Shown here: positions 1 to 8,707 of the stretch, one piece after another
Numbering within the stretch: position 1 is the stretch's first letter
How the letters are laid out: each line of letters begins with the position of its first letter
Assembly: GCA_051654865.1 (NCBI GenBank)
Contig: JBOFYV010000053.1
Location: 166,617 to 230,616 of the forward strand
Reading direction: 5' to 3'
Length of the DNA stretch: 64,000 nt
From: JBOFOR01 sp051654865
GTDB lineage: Bacteria > Bacillota > Clostridia > Peptostreptococcales > Peptostreptococcaceae
Translations under genes and position numbers: made by a program
Notes under the pieces: model-generated
The model's input: only the letters and a program-made list of their open reading frames with translations
Databases searched by the model: none
Told to the model about the DNA's origin: nothing

Positions 1-618
1 TTCCATTAAATTATATTTCCATCTACATGGTTGAGCACAAGCGCCTCTATTTGCATCTCTTCCTGTTGTGTAATTACTAATTACACATTTTCCTGAGTAT
101 GACATACACATAGCACCATGAACAAAGGCTTCAATATCCATATCTTCTGGAGTATTATCTCTTAACTCTTTTATTTCAGAAAAAGACATTTCTCTAGCCA
201 TTACAACTCTCTTTGCTCCTAAGTTGTACCAAAAGTTTGCTGCAACAGAGTTTGTAGTACTTGCTTGAGTACTTATATGTATCTCCATATTAGGTATTGT
301 GTGTTTTACCATAGTAAATACACCAGGATCACTTACTATAACTGCATCAACACCTATTCTATCTAACTCTAATAAATAATCTTCTAATTGATCTAATTCT
401 TCATTTCTTGGTATTATATTTATAGTAACAAATACTTGTTTTCCTAAATTATGGGCAAACTCTATACCTTCTGCCATTTCTTCTATTGTAAAGTTTTTAG
501 CTGCAGATCTCATTCCAAATATTTCTCCACCTATATAAACTGCATCTGCTCCATAAGTAAATGCAATTTTTAATCTTTCTAAATCACCTGCAGGTGCTAA
601 TAATTCTATTTTTTTCAT
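1..618 (-). CDS. Peptidase U32 family protein (N-terminal part, runs off the window)
   Basis: The reverse strand reads from an ATG at 618 to the window edge without a stop, giving 206 residues of a U32 (YhbU/YegQ-type, collagenase-like) protein. The start LLAPAGD, the GADAVYIGG stretch, the HISTQAS strand and the late CMSYSGKC and GACAQPCRW cysteine motifs are hallmarks of the family. Members are implicated in tRNA or 23S rRNA hydroxylation (the TrhP and RlhA branches) or annotated as peptidases; the branch cannot be decided from this fragment. An AAGGAG ribosome binding site lies just upstream of the ATG. The C-terminal part lies beyond base 1. Confidence 0.93.
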   Translation of the reverse strand, partial: MKKIELLAPAGDLERLKIAFTYGADAVYIGGEIFGMRSAAKNFTIEEMAEGIEFAHNLGKQVFVTINIIPRNEELDQLEDYLLELDRIGVDAVIVSDPGVFTMVKHTIPNMEIHISTQASTTNSVAANFWYNLGAKRVVMAREMSFSEIKELRDNTPEDMDIEAFVHGAMCMSYSGKCVISNYTTGRDANRGACAQPCRWKYNLME

Positions 619-787
619 TTTGTCTCCTTTGTTTAATAATCAAATTTATAATTGGATACTATAAAAATATTTTACCCAAATATATTAGTATCAAACTTGA
701 TTATTATAACATTTATTCTATACTATTTCAATTTACCATATTTATAAAATTCCATTTGATTTAACAAGAACTTTGTTAATTACTAAA

Positions 788-826
788 AAACTAGGGTAAA
801 TAACAAATTGCTATTTACCCTAGTTT
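788..826 (-). terminator. Rho-independent terminator
   Basis: A 15-bp inverted repeat (788-802 with 812-826, arm AAACTAGGGTAAATA) lies just past the stop of the gene ending at 837. On the minus strand it runs into a T-rich tract, so it terminates that gene. Confidence 0.8.
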
Positions 827-836
827 CTTAGTATAA

Positions 837-1367
837 TTATTTAAAATCATTCATATTATTTGAAACACTTATATCTTGAAGTATATTTGCTAGTGGCAAT
901 TTTCTTTCTTCTAATCCTAGCCCTAGTTTTTCAAACGCTAAACGCTCCTCTTCTCCATATGTATTTAGTATTCCACTTTCTAATTCACTTAAATGTAAGT
1001 ATACGTACTCTTTAATATCATCTATAGTATTTAAACTATTTATTTCTTCTCCGACTAAAGCATGTTTAAATATTTCAAAGCCTTCACCTTTAGCACCCCA
1101 AAGGAATATTCTAAATGTTATTAAAGATTTTTCTAAGTATATACCTGAGCTTATTGAATTCATCTCATTTTCATTTTCATATAAATGTTGATTAAAGTCT
1201 ACAAATCCACTTTGCGCTATTTCATATGTTTTTTGATCATTATAATCTATTTTGCTTTCTATTATTTTCTTATGAAAATCTGTATATCCAGTACTTTCTA
1301 CTAATATATCTGCATATTTTGTTGTTTGTATAAATACTCTTTCTTTGCTTAAAAACTTATTACTCAT
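837..1367 (-). CDS. Hypothetical protein, 176 aa
   Basis: I do not recognise this protein. It is a soluble, mixed alpha/beta, acidic protein of 176 residues with no signal peptide, membrane segment or metal-binding motif that I can see. A good AAGGAGAA ribosome binding site precedes the ATG and a strong terminator follows the stop, so it is very likely a real single-gene unit. It is downstream of the hydrogenase gene and in the same orientation, but about 70 bases separate them and nothing ties the functions together. Confidence 0.8.
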   Translation of the reverse strand: MSNKFLSKERVFIQTTKYADILVESTGYTDFHKKIIESKIDYNDQKTYEIAQSGFVDFNQHLYENENEMNSISSGIYLEKSLITFRIFLWGAKGEGFEIFKHALVGEEINSLNTIDDIKEYVYLHLSELESGILNTYGEEERLAFEKLGLGLEERKLPLANILQDISVSNNMNDFK

Positions 1368-1437
1368 AATATTCTCCTTGTTTATATCCTAAATTTCACC
1401 AATATATTTTATCATATAAATACTAAGTTTTATATAT

Positions 1438-3372
1438 TTACTTTTTAGCTCTAACAAAGTATCTTGTATGAAGTAACTCATGAGCTTTATTACTCAGTGG
1501 CTTATCAAGGTATCTTTCATATATTTCTAATACTGCTGGATTTTCATATGATCTTCTAATTTGCTTACTTCTATCTATATTGTTTAATCCTTCTGCTCTT
1601 TGCTGAAGTACTTCTTGTCGCTTTCTAGCTTTAGGTTGACCACCGCCACCTACACAACCACCAGTACATGCCATTATCTCAATTGCATGGAAGAATTCTT
1701 CTTTAGCTCTTATTTTATCTAACATTTTTGCAGCTTCTCTTAAACCATGTGCCACACCTATCCTTAATTTTATGTCTCCAACCTCTAGTTCACAGGTTCT
1801 AAATCCATCCCATCCTCTTAAACATTCAAACTCTATATTATCGATTCTCTCACCTGTCATTTTTTCTAATGCTGTTCTAGTTGCTGCTTCTATTACTCCA
1901 CCTGTCCTTCCAAAAATAACACCTGCACCACTATACTCACCTAATACTTGATCTATCTCTTCATCTTCTATTTGAGATAAGTCTATATTAGAATCTTCAA
2001 ATATTTTTATTAACTCTCTTGTAGTTATTACATAATCTACATCATAGTTTAATCCTCTTGAAAACTCAGGCCTAGATGCTTCATATTTTTTAGCAATACA
2101 TGGCATTATAGCTACTGATGTTATATTATCTCTATGAAGGTTCTTGCTTTTTGCCCATAAATCTTTCGCTACTGTTGCAAACATCTGCATAGGAGACTTT
2201 GCACTTGATGGTACATCAAGCATATCTCCATAGTTTTGTTCTATAAATTTTACCCACGCCGGGCAGCAAGATGTTAGCATTGGTAATCTCACATCTTCAT
2301 CTCCATTAAAGTATTTTTCTAGCCTTTCTTGAAGCTCTGCAGCTTCTTCCATTATAGTTAAATCTGCAGCCCAAGTTGTATCAAAAACATAATCAACACC
2401 TATTTGCCTTAATCCTGCTGCAATCTTTTTTTCTACATTTACTCCTGGTTCAAATCCAAAAGCTTCACCGATTGCTACCCTTACAGCGGGTGCCATTTGA
2501 GTAATTACTACCTTGTTAGGAGTTGCTAAATCTCTTAGGAATTTAAATGTATTATCTCCTGCTGTAATTGCATTTACAGGACATACTGCTATACATTGTC
2601 CACAATGTGTGCATCTATTGTAATCTATATAGTGATGTTCTTTTGGTGCTCCTAATATGCAATCCACAGGACATGCTCTTTTACACGCTCCACACCCTAT
2701 ACATTTTTCAGTTATAGTTAATTTAATTAAGTGGTTACATTGTGATGTATAACATTTATTCTCTTCAATATGTTCTTCTAGTTCATAATAAAACTTATCT
2801 ATTATCTCTTCGATTATGTTATGCTTTTGATTCATCTTTTCTTTTACCACTTTACATAAATCTCTAAGCAGGTATATATCTCTCATATTAGCTCTACCCT
2901 TGCTTATTCTATCTAGTAACTTCCACATTTTAATTATTTCTTTATATACTACTGCATAGTTTTCATAGGCCTTATCTTTGATTTTACCTATTAAATAATC
3001 TATATAGAATTTAGCATATTGAACAATACAATCTTCTTGCGAAAGTACAATCATTGTTCTATTTGTACAATCAGAAAATAAATTAAAATCTAGCTCTTTA
3101 TCTAAGCTATCTTCAGTTAAAAAACCTCCGAAAGGAATGCCTAACTGAACAGCTTTAAATCCGCTATCATGTAATAGCCCACCTGCAAGATTTATAACAT
3201 CTACTAAAGTTGCTCCATTTGGAACTTCAATTATTCCAGGATTATTTATTTTTCCTGATATAGCAATTTTTCTTGTACTATCAGTTGTTATTTGTTTAAG
3301 CTCTTCTTCACTGAAAACAGTAAAAACTGAACCCAGTGAACTTTGTATTATAGTTGATTTTGTATTTGGCAT
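1438..3372 (-). CDS. [FeFe] hydrogenase with N-terminal SLBB domain
   Basis: This 644-residue protein has an N-terminal SLBB/NuoF-like segment (GKINNPGIIEVPNG at about 40-53), an alpha-helical linker resembling the NuoF C-terminal domain, and two ferredoxin-type [4Fe-4S] motifs (Cys 224/227/230/234 and 254/257/260/264). The H-cluster domain follows, with L1 TSCCP at 367-371, L2 MPCIAKK at 423-429 and L3 MACTGGC followed by GGGGQP at 567-580. All cluster ligands and the proton-relay cysteine of TSCCP are present, so the enzyme should make or oxidise H2. The SLBB region suggests coupling to another redox protein, but no NuoE/NuoF-type partner genes are adjacent. It is probably transcribed alone: an upstream hairpin separates it from the channel gene. 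AAGGAG precedes the ATG. Confidence 0.95.
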   Translation of the reverse strand: MPNTKSTIIQSSLGSVFTVFSEEELKQITTDSTRKIAISGKINNPGIIEVPNGATLVDVINLAGGLLHDSGFKAVQLGIPFGGFLTEDSLDKELDFNLFSDCTNRTMIVLSQEDCIVQYAKFYIDYLIGKIKDKAYENYAVVYKEIIKMWKLLDRISKGRANMRDIYLLRDLCKVVKEKMNQKHNIIEEIIDKFYYELEEHIEENKCYTSQCNHLIKLTITEKCIGCGACKRACPVDCILGAPKEHHYIDYNRCTHCGQCIAVCPVNAITAGDNTFKFLRDLATPNKVVITQMAPAVRVAIGEAFGFEPGVNVEKKIAAGLRQIGVDYVFDTTWAADLTIMEEAAELQERLEKYFNGDEDVRLPMLTSCCPAWVKFIEQNYGDMLDVPSSAKSPMQMFATVAKDLWAKSKNLHRDNITSVAIMPCIAKKYEASRPEFSRGLNYDVDYVITTRELIKIFEDSNIDLSQIEDEEIDQVLGEYSGAGVIFGRTGGVIEAATRTALEKMTGERIDNIEFECLRGWDGFRTCELEVGDIKLRIGVAHGLREAAKMLDKIRAKEEFFHAIEIMACTGGCVGGGGQPKARKRQEVLQQRAEGLNNIDRSKQIRRSYENPAVLEIYERYLDKPLSNKAHELLHTRYFVRAKK

Positions 3373-3460
3373 TACAATTACTCCTTATTAATATTAAATA
3401 CATACATATATATATTATCTTAATATTAATTTTTCCTAATAATTAAAAGCTATACTAATA

Positions 3461-3484
3461 AAAGCTCGAGAAATCTCGAGCTTT
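3461..3484 (-). terminator. Terminator after the potassium channel gene
   Basis: Perfect 10-bp arms (AAAGCTCGAG and its complement) with an AAAT loop lie 10 bases past the channel stop codon, followed on the minus strand by a T-rich stretch. It marks the 3' end of the helicase/coiled-coil/channel unit. Confidence 0.8.
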
Positions 3485-3494
3485 ACTACATTTA

Positions 3495-4388
3495 CTATTC
3501 ATCATTCTCTTCTCTATATGACATAACTGTGCTTAAGAATATAGTTAAGCATATTACACTTGTAATAGCAATAATCATACTAATTATTTTAGCAGGTATT
3601 CCTACAGGTACTATATCTCCATAACCTATTGTAGTAAAAGTTATGATTGTATAGTAAAATAAATCAAATCTTGTTGGATTATTTGTAAAAGCTGAAGGAT
3701 AAGATTGATCTATAATACCTACTGCTAAGAAAAGATTTAATATAATCATAAATAAAATAAGTACAGATACAATTGCAATCCTATAACCAATCTGCTGCCT
3801 CTTATCTTCTGTAGTGTTATTACTTTTGATTCTAGCAGGATTTATAATTAATTTTATAAGAACTTTTAAGTTAAGTATATATGATACTGCTAAACCAACT
3901 AGTGCAATATATTCAATCCCAATAAACTCTTTTGGTTCTACTAGATACACAGTAAAGTACGTGCTTATTATAAAGTAGCTTATTAATAAATTATATTTTA
4001 AAGACTTATCCTCTACTTTTGATATAAATTTTTGTATTCCAGATGTTATCATCAGCAAATAACCTAATGCTATATGTATAGCCATTAATACTATACTAAT
4101 TAATATTAGAGTTGATATAATATTTGTTAAGTTGAAATTTTCAATTAATTTGTATATACCTACCCTAACAACTGTAAAAATCACTAATAGTTCCGATATA
4201 ACAAATATTAAACCATGGACCATCCTGGATACTAAGTCCTTCTCGGTAAATATTTCTTTATATGTATTATTTATTTGTTTTAAAATAGTTTTAATGTTTT
4301 TTATAAGTCTTTTATTATTTTTATGCCTCAGCCCTAATAAACTAAATATTATTAACAGGGTACTGGCTACTATTAATATTTTTCCCAT
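3495..4388 (-). CDS. Potassium channel family membrane protein
   Basis: The 297-residue protein has an N-terminal membrane anchor, a basic cytoplasmic stretch, about five further hydrophobic segments, and a C-terminal two-helix pore module with the selectivity filter TIGYGD at 253-258 between helices at about 203-226 and 264-290. This is the Ion_trans_2 type of K+ channel. No RCK/TrkA ligand-binding domain is present. It lies 46 bases downstream of the coiled-coil gene with no terminator between, and a hairpin follows its stop, so it looks like the last gene of a three-gene unit with the helicase. GGAGAA precedes the ATG. Confidence 0.88.
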   Translation of the reverse strand: MGKILIVASTLLIIFSLLGLRHKNNKRLIKNIKTILKQINNTYKEIFTEKDLVSRMVHGLIFVISELLVIFTVVRVGIYKLIENFNLTNIISTLILISIVLMAIHIALGYLLMITSGIQKFISKVEDKSLKYNLLISYFIISTYFTVYLVEPKEFIGIEYIALVGLAVSYILNLKVLIKLIINPARIKSNNTTEDKRQQIGYRIAIVSVLILFMIILNLFLAVGIIDQSYPSAFTNNPTRFDLFYYTIITFTTIGYGDIVPVGIPAKIISMIIAITSVICLTIFLSTVMSYREENDE

Positions 4389-4434
4389 CGTTGTGATTCT
4401 CCATAGTTTAGTAAATTCTAAGTGTTAATAGTAT

Positions 4435-4830
4435 TTATATTTTATCATTTATCAAAGAAATTAACTCTTCTTTAAAAGCATTATTTTCTTCTCTTATATC
4501 TAAAATATTCTTATCAATATTAATTATATACTCCTTTACCTCTTTCATTTCTTCTTTTATATTTTTATTGTATAGTTGTAAGTTTAAAAACTCTTTATAT
4601 TCACTATTTATGTCTTCTTGAGCTTCTTTTAATTTATTTATACGCTTAATTAACTCATTTGATTTGTTAGTTAGTTCTTCTACCATTGTAAGTTCGTACA
4701 CTGCATTTAAAGACTTATCAAGTTTTTCTAAAATCGGTTCAAGCTTTAAAAGCACATTAGTTAGACTTTCTGTTTCCTCTATGCTTTTTTCAAACTTATT
4801 TACTAAATTTAATATTTTATTTTCTTCCAT
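4435..4830 (-). CDS. Small coiled-coil protein, helicase-linked
   Basis: The 131 residues are almost entirely predicted amphipathic helix with heptad-like Leu/Ile spacing, rich in Lys and Glu, with no membrane segment and no known domain that I recognise. The gene starts only 9 bases after the stop of the SF1 helicase, and its AGGAG site overlaps the helicase stop codon, so the two are translationally close and probably coupled. Its role could be a partner or oligomerisation subunit of the helicase. An antitoxin role for the RelE-like N-terminus of the helicase is possible, but nothing in the sequence shows it. Confidence 0.8.
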   Translation of the reverse strand: MEENKILNLVNKFEKSIEETESLTNVLLKLEPILEKLDKSLNAVYELTMVEELTNKSNELIKRINKLKEAQEDINSEYKEFLNLQLYNKNIKEEMKEVKEYIINIDKNILDIREENNAFKEELISLINDKI

Positions 4831-4839
4831 ACTTCTCTC

Positions 4840-7398
4840 CTACTCTTCTGTTAATATGTTAATTATTGTTTTAATTAACTCTATATTTTCTTTATTTTTA
4901 TTAATTTTGCTTTCAATGTACGCTTCATAAATAGAATAAAAATCTTTTATCCATACCTCTTTACTATTTTTTTCTGTTATAAGTTCTATAGGATTAATAT
5001 TATATTTTTTCAATTCATTTTTTATTTCTATGTATGATTTTTTCATTAATACATAAGACTTTATTGCTTTATAGTAATTTTCATCATCTAAATAACATTC
5101 ACTAGCAAGTTCATATTCTCCTAATTTTATTAACTTACTACCAGCCTCCGAATACTTACCTTTATCCTTTAGTATTAATGCTTGGCATCTTTTTATATGG
5201 CCTTGTACTGTATTTGAATTGGATTTTTTATATAAATCAATTGCTGCTTGATATTTCTCTTTTGATTCTAAATATCTTCCTTCTTTTATAAAATCATCAT
5301 CATTTGATATATAATTAAACATCAATTTATTTTCATCAAAGTATTCTACTTCCTCTACAAAATCCTTTATATCATCAAATACAAATTTTGTGTCTTCATC
5401 TTCAAAAAAACATATATAATCTCTTGCTCTAGTTATAGCTACATACAACATATTAAAATAGTATCTATATAAAGAATGATTTTCATATCTAATACCATTA
5501 AAAATTTCTTTCCACTTGTCTTTGTGTCTCGAAATAATGTTATAGCAAATAATATAATTTTTCTCTATACCTTTAATCTGAGAAAGTGTAAATACACTAT
5601 CTTCTATTTTATATTCCATTTTTAATCTTTCTTTTTCGTATTCATCACATACAACTATTGCAGCATAATGTCTATTTTTAGTTATATTAAGTAATTTGTT
5701 TCTGTTATCATCATCTGTTTTCAATAAAAAAGGTTTATTTGTATTTTCTCTTATTGATTTTTCTAGATAATCATTTCTTTTATTCTTATATAGTTTATTT
5801 ATTCTTATATTAGCAACTTCATTGCATAAATCTACAATTTCTTTACTGCTCCTATAGTTCGATGTTAATAATCTTTTATAAAATTTATCATTATAGCTTT
5901 TACTCATAAATAAACTTTCAATTCGTGTAGTATTGAAAAAAGTAGGGTTTATAGTTTGATTAAAGTCTCCACTAAATAATATATTCATTGGATTTTTAAC
6001 AAGCTTATACATTAAGTATATTTGTATTTCCGTTAAGTCTTGAATTTCATCTACTAATATAAAATCATATTTTTCAATACTTCCATTATTTATATTTGAT
6101 AACACTATTCTTGTAATGTCATTTTCATCGAATAATTCATTTTTACTTAAAAACTCTTGGTACTTTATAGCTATATCATAAATAACTTCTCTTTCTTCTT
6201 TGTTATAAATAGAATATTCTTTAGGTAAATTTAAGTAGTTATTTTTTTCTAACATATTTTTATTAACTATATCATCCTCAATTGATGTATGTATTTTTTT
6301 TAATTCTTTTTCTATAATAAGTTTATTTTCAGTATTTGAAATTACCAATTTATTATATATTAAATCTAGATTTGTATTTAATGTAAAAGTGTTATTGTTC
6401 ATCTCTATAAACTCATTATCTATTAAGAATTTAATTGTATCTTTATTAAATTCATCAAATTTAAATATTGTATATGGCATCCAATTTAATCCTACTAACC
6501 CCTTAATTATACCTCTTATTTCTTTGTAGGTATCTAACACATCTATATTTAATCTTTTTACTTTAGAATTCCGATTTGCATTATCATAAAACCAATCTTC
6601 AAATTTATTATATTTTATAGTTTTTGTTTTGTTTGAATTATTATAGAAGTACTTACTTAAATATTTAAAACTAACTTTGCTATTATATAAAGACTTACCA
6701 TTTTTTAAGCATAGATAATCAAACATTGAACTGGTTTCTTTCATTAGCATCTTAGAATATGTAAAATATCCAATGCTAATCTCATAGTCTTTATACAGTG
6801 AGTATATTCTATTTACACCTACAGTAGTTTTTCCACTTCCTGCACTTCCAAATAAAAATAACGGTGTTAAATTTGATTTAAGACATTCTTCTTGTTCTTT
6901 GTTTAAATAATAAATAGCATTATTATCATCTTCCTTAATTAAATCTACTAGTGTATTGTTATCTACTATCCTAGTTATAGTTTCTTCAGGGTTATAATAA
7001 TAAGTTTTATAATTTTCATCAATCAATTCTTCAAACTCTTCTTCTTTATCTAATTCATTGAATTTAACATTTAATTTTAAATTTCTAGCTCTAATTATTT
7101 GATTATCATGATTACAATAATCTAGTATTACTATTACATTTTCATCTATATATCTTTTTCTGATGTTAGGTATTTTAGATGCAAATGTAAATAGTACCCT
7201 ATTGGAAATATCAACTCTAAATTTAAATATATTATCGTTACCTTTAATTTTTCTTACTGAATAACTATTTTGTATGTTTTTAATTTCGTTATTATTGTTT
7301 ATTAATGCTTTAATAAATGAATCTACCTTGTCCAGTATATACTCTCTTTTGTCAGAAGGTAAATTTTTTATAAAGCTTTCTGTTATCATTGTTTTCAT
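4840..7398 (-). CDS. SF1 (UvrD/Rep-like) helicase with RelE-like N-terminus and TPR-like C-terminus
   Basis: The protein has 852 residues. Residues about 1-110 resemble the RelE/ParE fold: a two-helix start, then strands around SVRKIKGNDN, FKFRVDISNRVLFTF and VIVILDYCNHD. Residues about 165-660 form an SF1 helicase with Q-motif-like LNKEQEE, Walker A GSAGSGKTT (184-192), Walker B VDEIQD (449-454), GDFNQ (477-481), NYRSS (514-518), LSQIKGIE (605-612) and VAITRARD (653-660). Residues about 700-800 are TPR-like helical repeats (KYQAAIDLYKKS, YSEAGSKLIKLGEYELASECY). All ATPase motifs look intact. The gene heads a unit with the coiled-coil and channel genes. The helicase call is firm; the RelE-like call is by motif pattern only. 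Confidence 0.88.
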   Translation of the reverse strand: MKTMITESFIKNLPSDKREYILDKVDSFIKALINNNNEIKNIQNSYSVRKIKGNDNIFKFRVDISNRVLFTFASKIPNIRKRYIDENVIVILDYCNHDNQIIRARNLKLNVKFNELDKEEEFEELIDENYKTYYYNPEETITRIVDNNTLVDLIKEDDNNAIYYLNKEQEECLKSNLTPLFLFGSAGSGKTTVGVNRIYSLYKDYEISIGYFTYSKMLMKETSSMFDYLCLKNGKSLYNSKVSFKYLSKYFYNNSNKTKTIKYNKFEDWFYDNANRNSKVKRLNIDVLDTYKEIRGIIKGLVGLNWMPYTIFKFDEFNKDTIKFLIDNEFIEMNNNTFTLNTNLDLIYNKLVISNTENKLIIEKELKKIHTSIEDDIVNKNMLEKNNYLNLPKEYSIYNKEEREVIYDIAIKYQEFLSKNELFDENDITRIVLSNINNGSIEKYDFILVDEIQDLTEIQIYLMYKLVKNPMNILFSGDFNQTINPTFFNTTRIESLFMSKSYNDKFYKRLLTSNYRSSKEIVDLCNEVANIRINKLYKNKRNDYLEKSIRENTNKPFLLKTDDDNRNKLLNITKNRHYAAIVVCDEYEKERLKMEYKIEDSVFTLSQIKGIEKNYIICYNIISRHKDKWKEIFNGIRYENHSLYRYYFNMLYVAITRARDYICFFEDEDTKFVFDDIKDFVEEVEYFDENKLMFNYISNDDDFIKEGRYLESKEKYQAAIDLYKKSNSNTVQGHIKRCQALILKDKGKYSEAGSKLIKLGEYELASECYLDDENYYKAIKSYVLMKKSYIEIKNELKKYNINPIELITEKNSKEVWIKDFYSIYEAYIESKINKNKENIELIKTIINILTEE

Positions 7399-7486
7399 AG
7401 TTTAGCTTCTCTCTTTTTATTTTTTCTACTTTAATTATATCTAAAATACTCAATATAAAAAAGTTTATATAGTAAATTTTGTATAT

Positions 7487-7526
7487 AATATAAAGCGAAC
7501 TTATAAATATAAGCTCGCTTTATATT
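7487..7526 (-). terminator. Long hairpin between the 49-aa gene and the helicase
   Basis: A 19-bp stem (7487-7505 with 7508-7526, one G-T pair, arm contains AATATAAAGCGA) lies 8 bases past the stop of the small gene at 7534. It probably terminates that gene and isolates the helicase unit from upstream transcription. The T-tract is weak. Confidence 0.6.
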
Positions 7527-7533
7527 ATTTGTA

Positions 7534-7683
7534 TTAAATTTTATCTAATAACATCTGAAGCAATTTTTGCTTTAATTGTTCATTAATATTACTTTGTGAC
7601 CCTTTTTTGCTCTTTTTATTATTTTTATTTTTAGAATTATTCTTCTTATTAGCTGTATTATTTGATTTTCTTTTTCTAGCCAT
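7534..7683 (-). CDS. Very small basic protein, 49 aa
   Basis: A GGAGGAAG ribosome binding site sits 2-9 bases before an ATG at 7683, followed by 49 codons. The product starts MARKRKSNN, is dominated by Lys and Asn through residue 27, and ends in a short amphipathic helix (NINEQLKQKLLQMLLDKI). No family is recognised. The strong ribosome binding site and the hairpin after the stop argue that it is expressed. The composition would suit a nucleic-acid-binding or spore-associated peptide, but that is a guess. Confidence 0.6.
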   Translation of the reverse strand: MARKRKSNNTANKKNNSKNKNNKKSKKGSQSNINEQLKQKLLQMLLDKI

Positions 7684-7844
7684 ATATCTTCCTCCAATAA
7701 CCCCTAAAAACTAATTCCTAATATAAAAATATGATTTATATCATTATTTTGTTACAGTACATTACAAATAATTGTACATTTTTAAAGTTTATTGGCTAAT
7801 ATTATTTTTTTATTTAGGAATAATAAGTTTCTAGGGAGGAAATT

Positions 7845-8642
7845 ATGAATAAAAAACTGATCGGGATATTAACTATAATTTACTTTTTTAGTTTTACATC
7901 AAATATTACATATTCTGAAAGTTACAAAGACTACACCATTTCAAACTTGCCTTCTCGAGTTATTTGTGAGGATAATTGTGATTTAAGGTTTGGGCCAAGT
8001 CAAAGACACAAAGTTATATGTAAATTAAAAAAAGGTACCTATGCAAAAATCATAAACTATGAAGATGACTGGTATAGAGTACTTGTTAAAAATAAAATAG
8101 GCTATATACAATCTAATTGTTTATCTTACGAAAATATTTTATTTTTAGATTGGTTTGAAGATGGTCAATATCTTATGTACAGAGATGAAACTGGTCAAAA
8201 TATTAATCAAAAATTTACTGTCGAAGATGCTTTAACAGGTAAACAATTTAATTTATTAAGGACCGGTGGAACTAACCATGCAGATGTAGAGCCTATAACT
8301 ATAAATGATGCAAAACAGATAATAGACATATGGCATGGTTATAGTTGGAAAAGAAGACCTATATATATACATATTGAAGGTAAAGTTTATGGCGCATCTA
8401 TGAGCGGCATGCCTCATGCTGGTTTAGATAATGAACCCACTAGACAATATACAAATTTAAATAGAAGTGATAATTACGGCGCTGGTGTTAATTATGATTC
8501 AATAAAAAACAATGGTGTTGATGGTCATTTAGATATACATTTATTAAATTCTAGAACACATACAACTAATAAACACGATATTAACCATCAAGAAAATATA
8601 CAAAAACTAATAAACCTTCATAATAAACAACAGGGATCTTAG
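7845..8642 (+). CDS. Secreted SH3-domain protein with conserved C-terminal domain
   Basis: The 265-residue protein starts with a Sec signal peptide (MNKKLIG followed by a hydrophobic core, processed near residue 25). A bacterial SH3 domain follows at about 38-93 (CDLRFGPSQ, WYRVLVKNKIGYIQ). The C-terminal half carries a domain I have seen in other clostridial and bacillar cell-wall proteins, with the conserved blocks RTGGTNHADVE, SWKRRPIYI, MSGMPHAG and HLDIHLLNSRTH. Several His, Asp and Glu residues in those blocks could form a metal or catalytic site, but the activity is unknown to me. It is probably exported and cell-wall associated. A GGGAGGAAA site precedes the ATG. Confidence 0.85.
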   Translation: MNKKLIGILTIIYFFSFTSNITYSESYKDYTISNLPSRVICEDNCDLRFGPSQRHKVICKLKKGTYAKIINYEDDWYRVLVKNKIGYIQSNCLSYENILFLDWFEDGQYLMYRDETGQNINQKFTVEDALTGKQFNLLRTGGTNHADVEPITINDAKQIIDIWHGYSWKRRPIYIHIEGKVYGASMSGMPHAGLDNEPTRQYTNLNRSDNYGAGVNYDSIKNNGVDGHLDIHLLNSRTHTTNKHDINHQENIQKLINLHNKQQGS

Positions 8643-8648
8643 ATCCCT
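8632..8648 (+). terminator. Short hairpin overlapping the stop of the SH3 protein
   Basis: AGGGATCT and its complement lie one base apart, overlapping the stop codon and followed by ATTTTG. It is a plausible, compact terminator. Confidence 0.5.
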
Positions 8649-8707
8649 ATTTTGCGTGAATAGTGTTATAATTTTAATGAGACTATTTTCGAAAGGATGA
8701 TTTGTAT

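Noticed and set aside
561..764. Plus-strand frame of 67 codons
   Set aside because: It is antisense to the start of the U32 peptidase gene and has no ribosome binding site; the hydrophobic translation reflects AT-rich sequence.
4435..4830. Classical antitoxin for the RelE-like domain
   Set aside because: The protein lacks a recognisable DNA-binding domain and the gene lies after, not before, the putative toxin. It was kept as a coiled-coil protein of unknown role.
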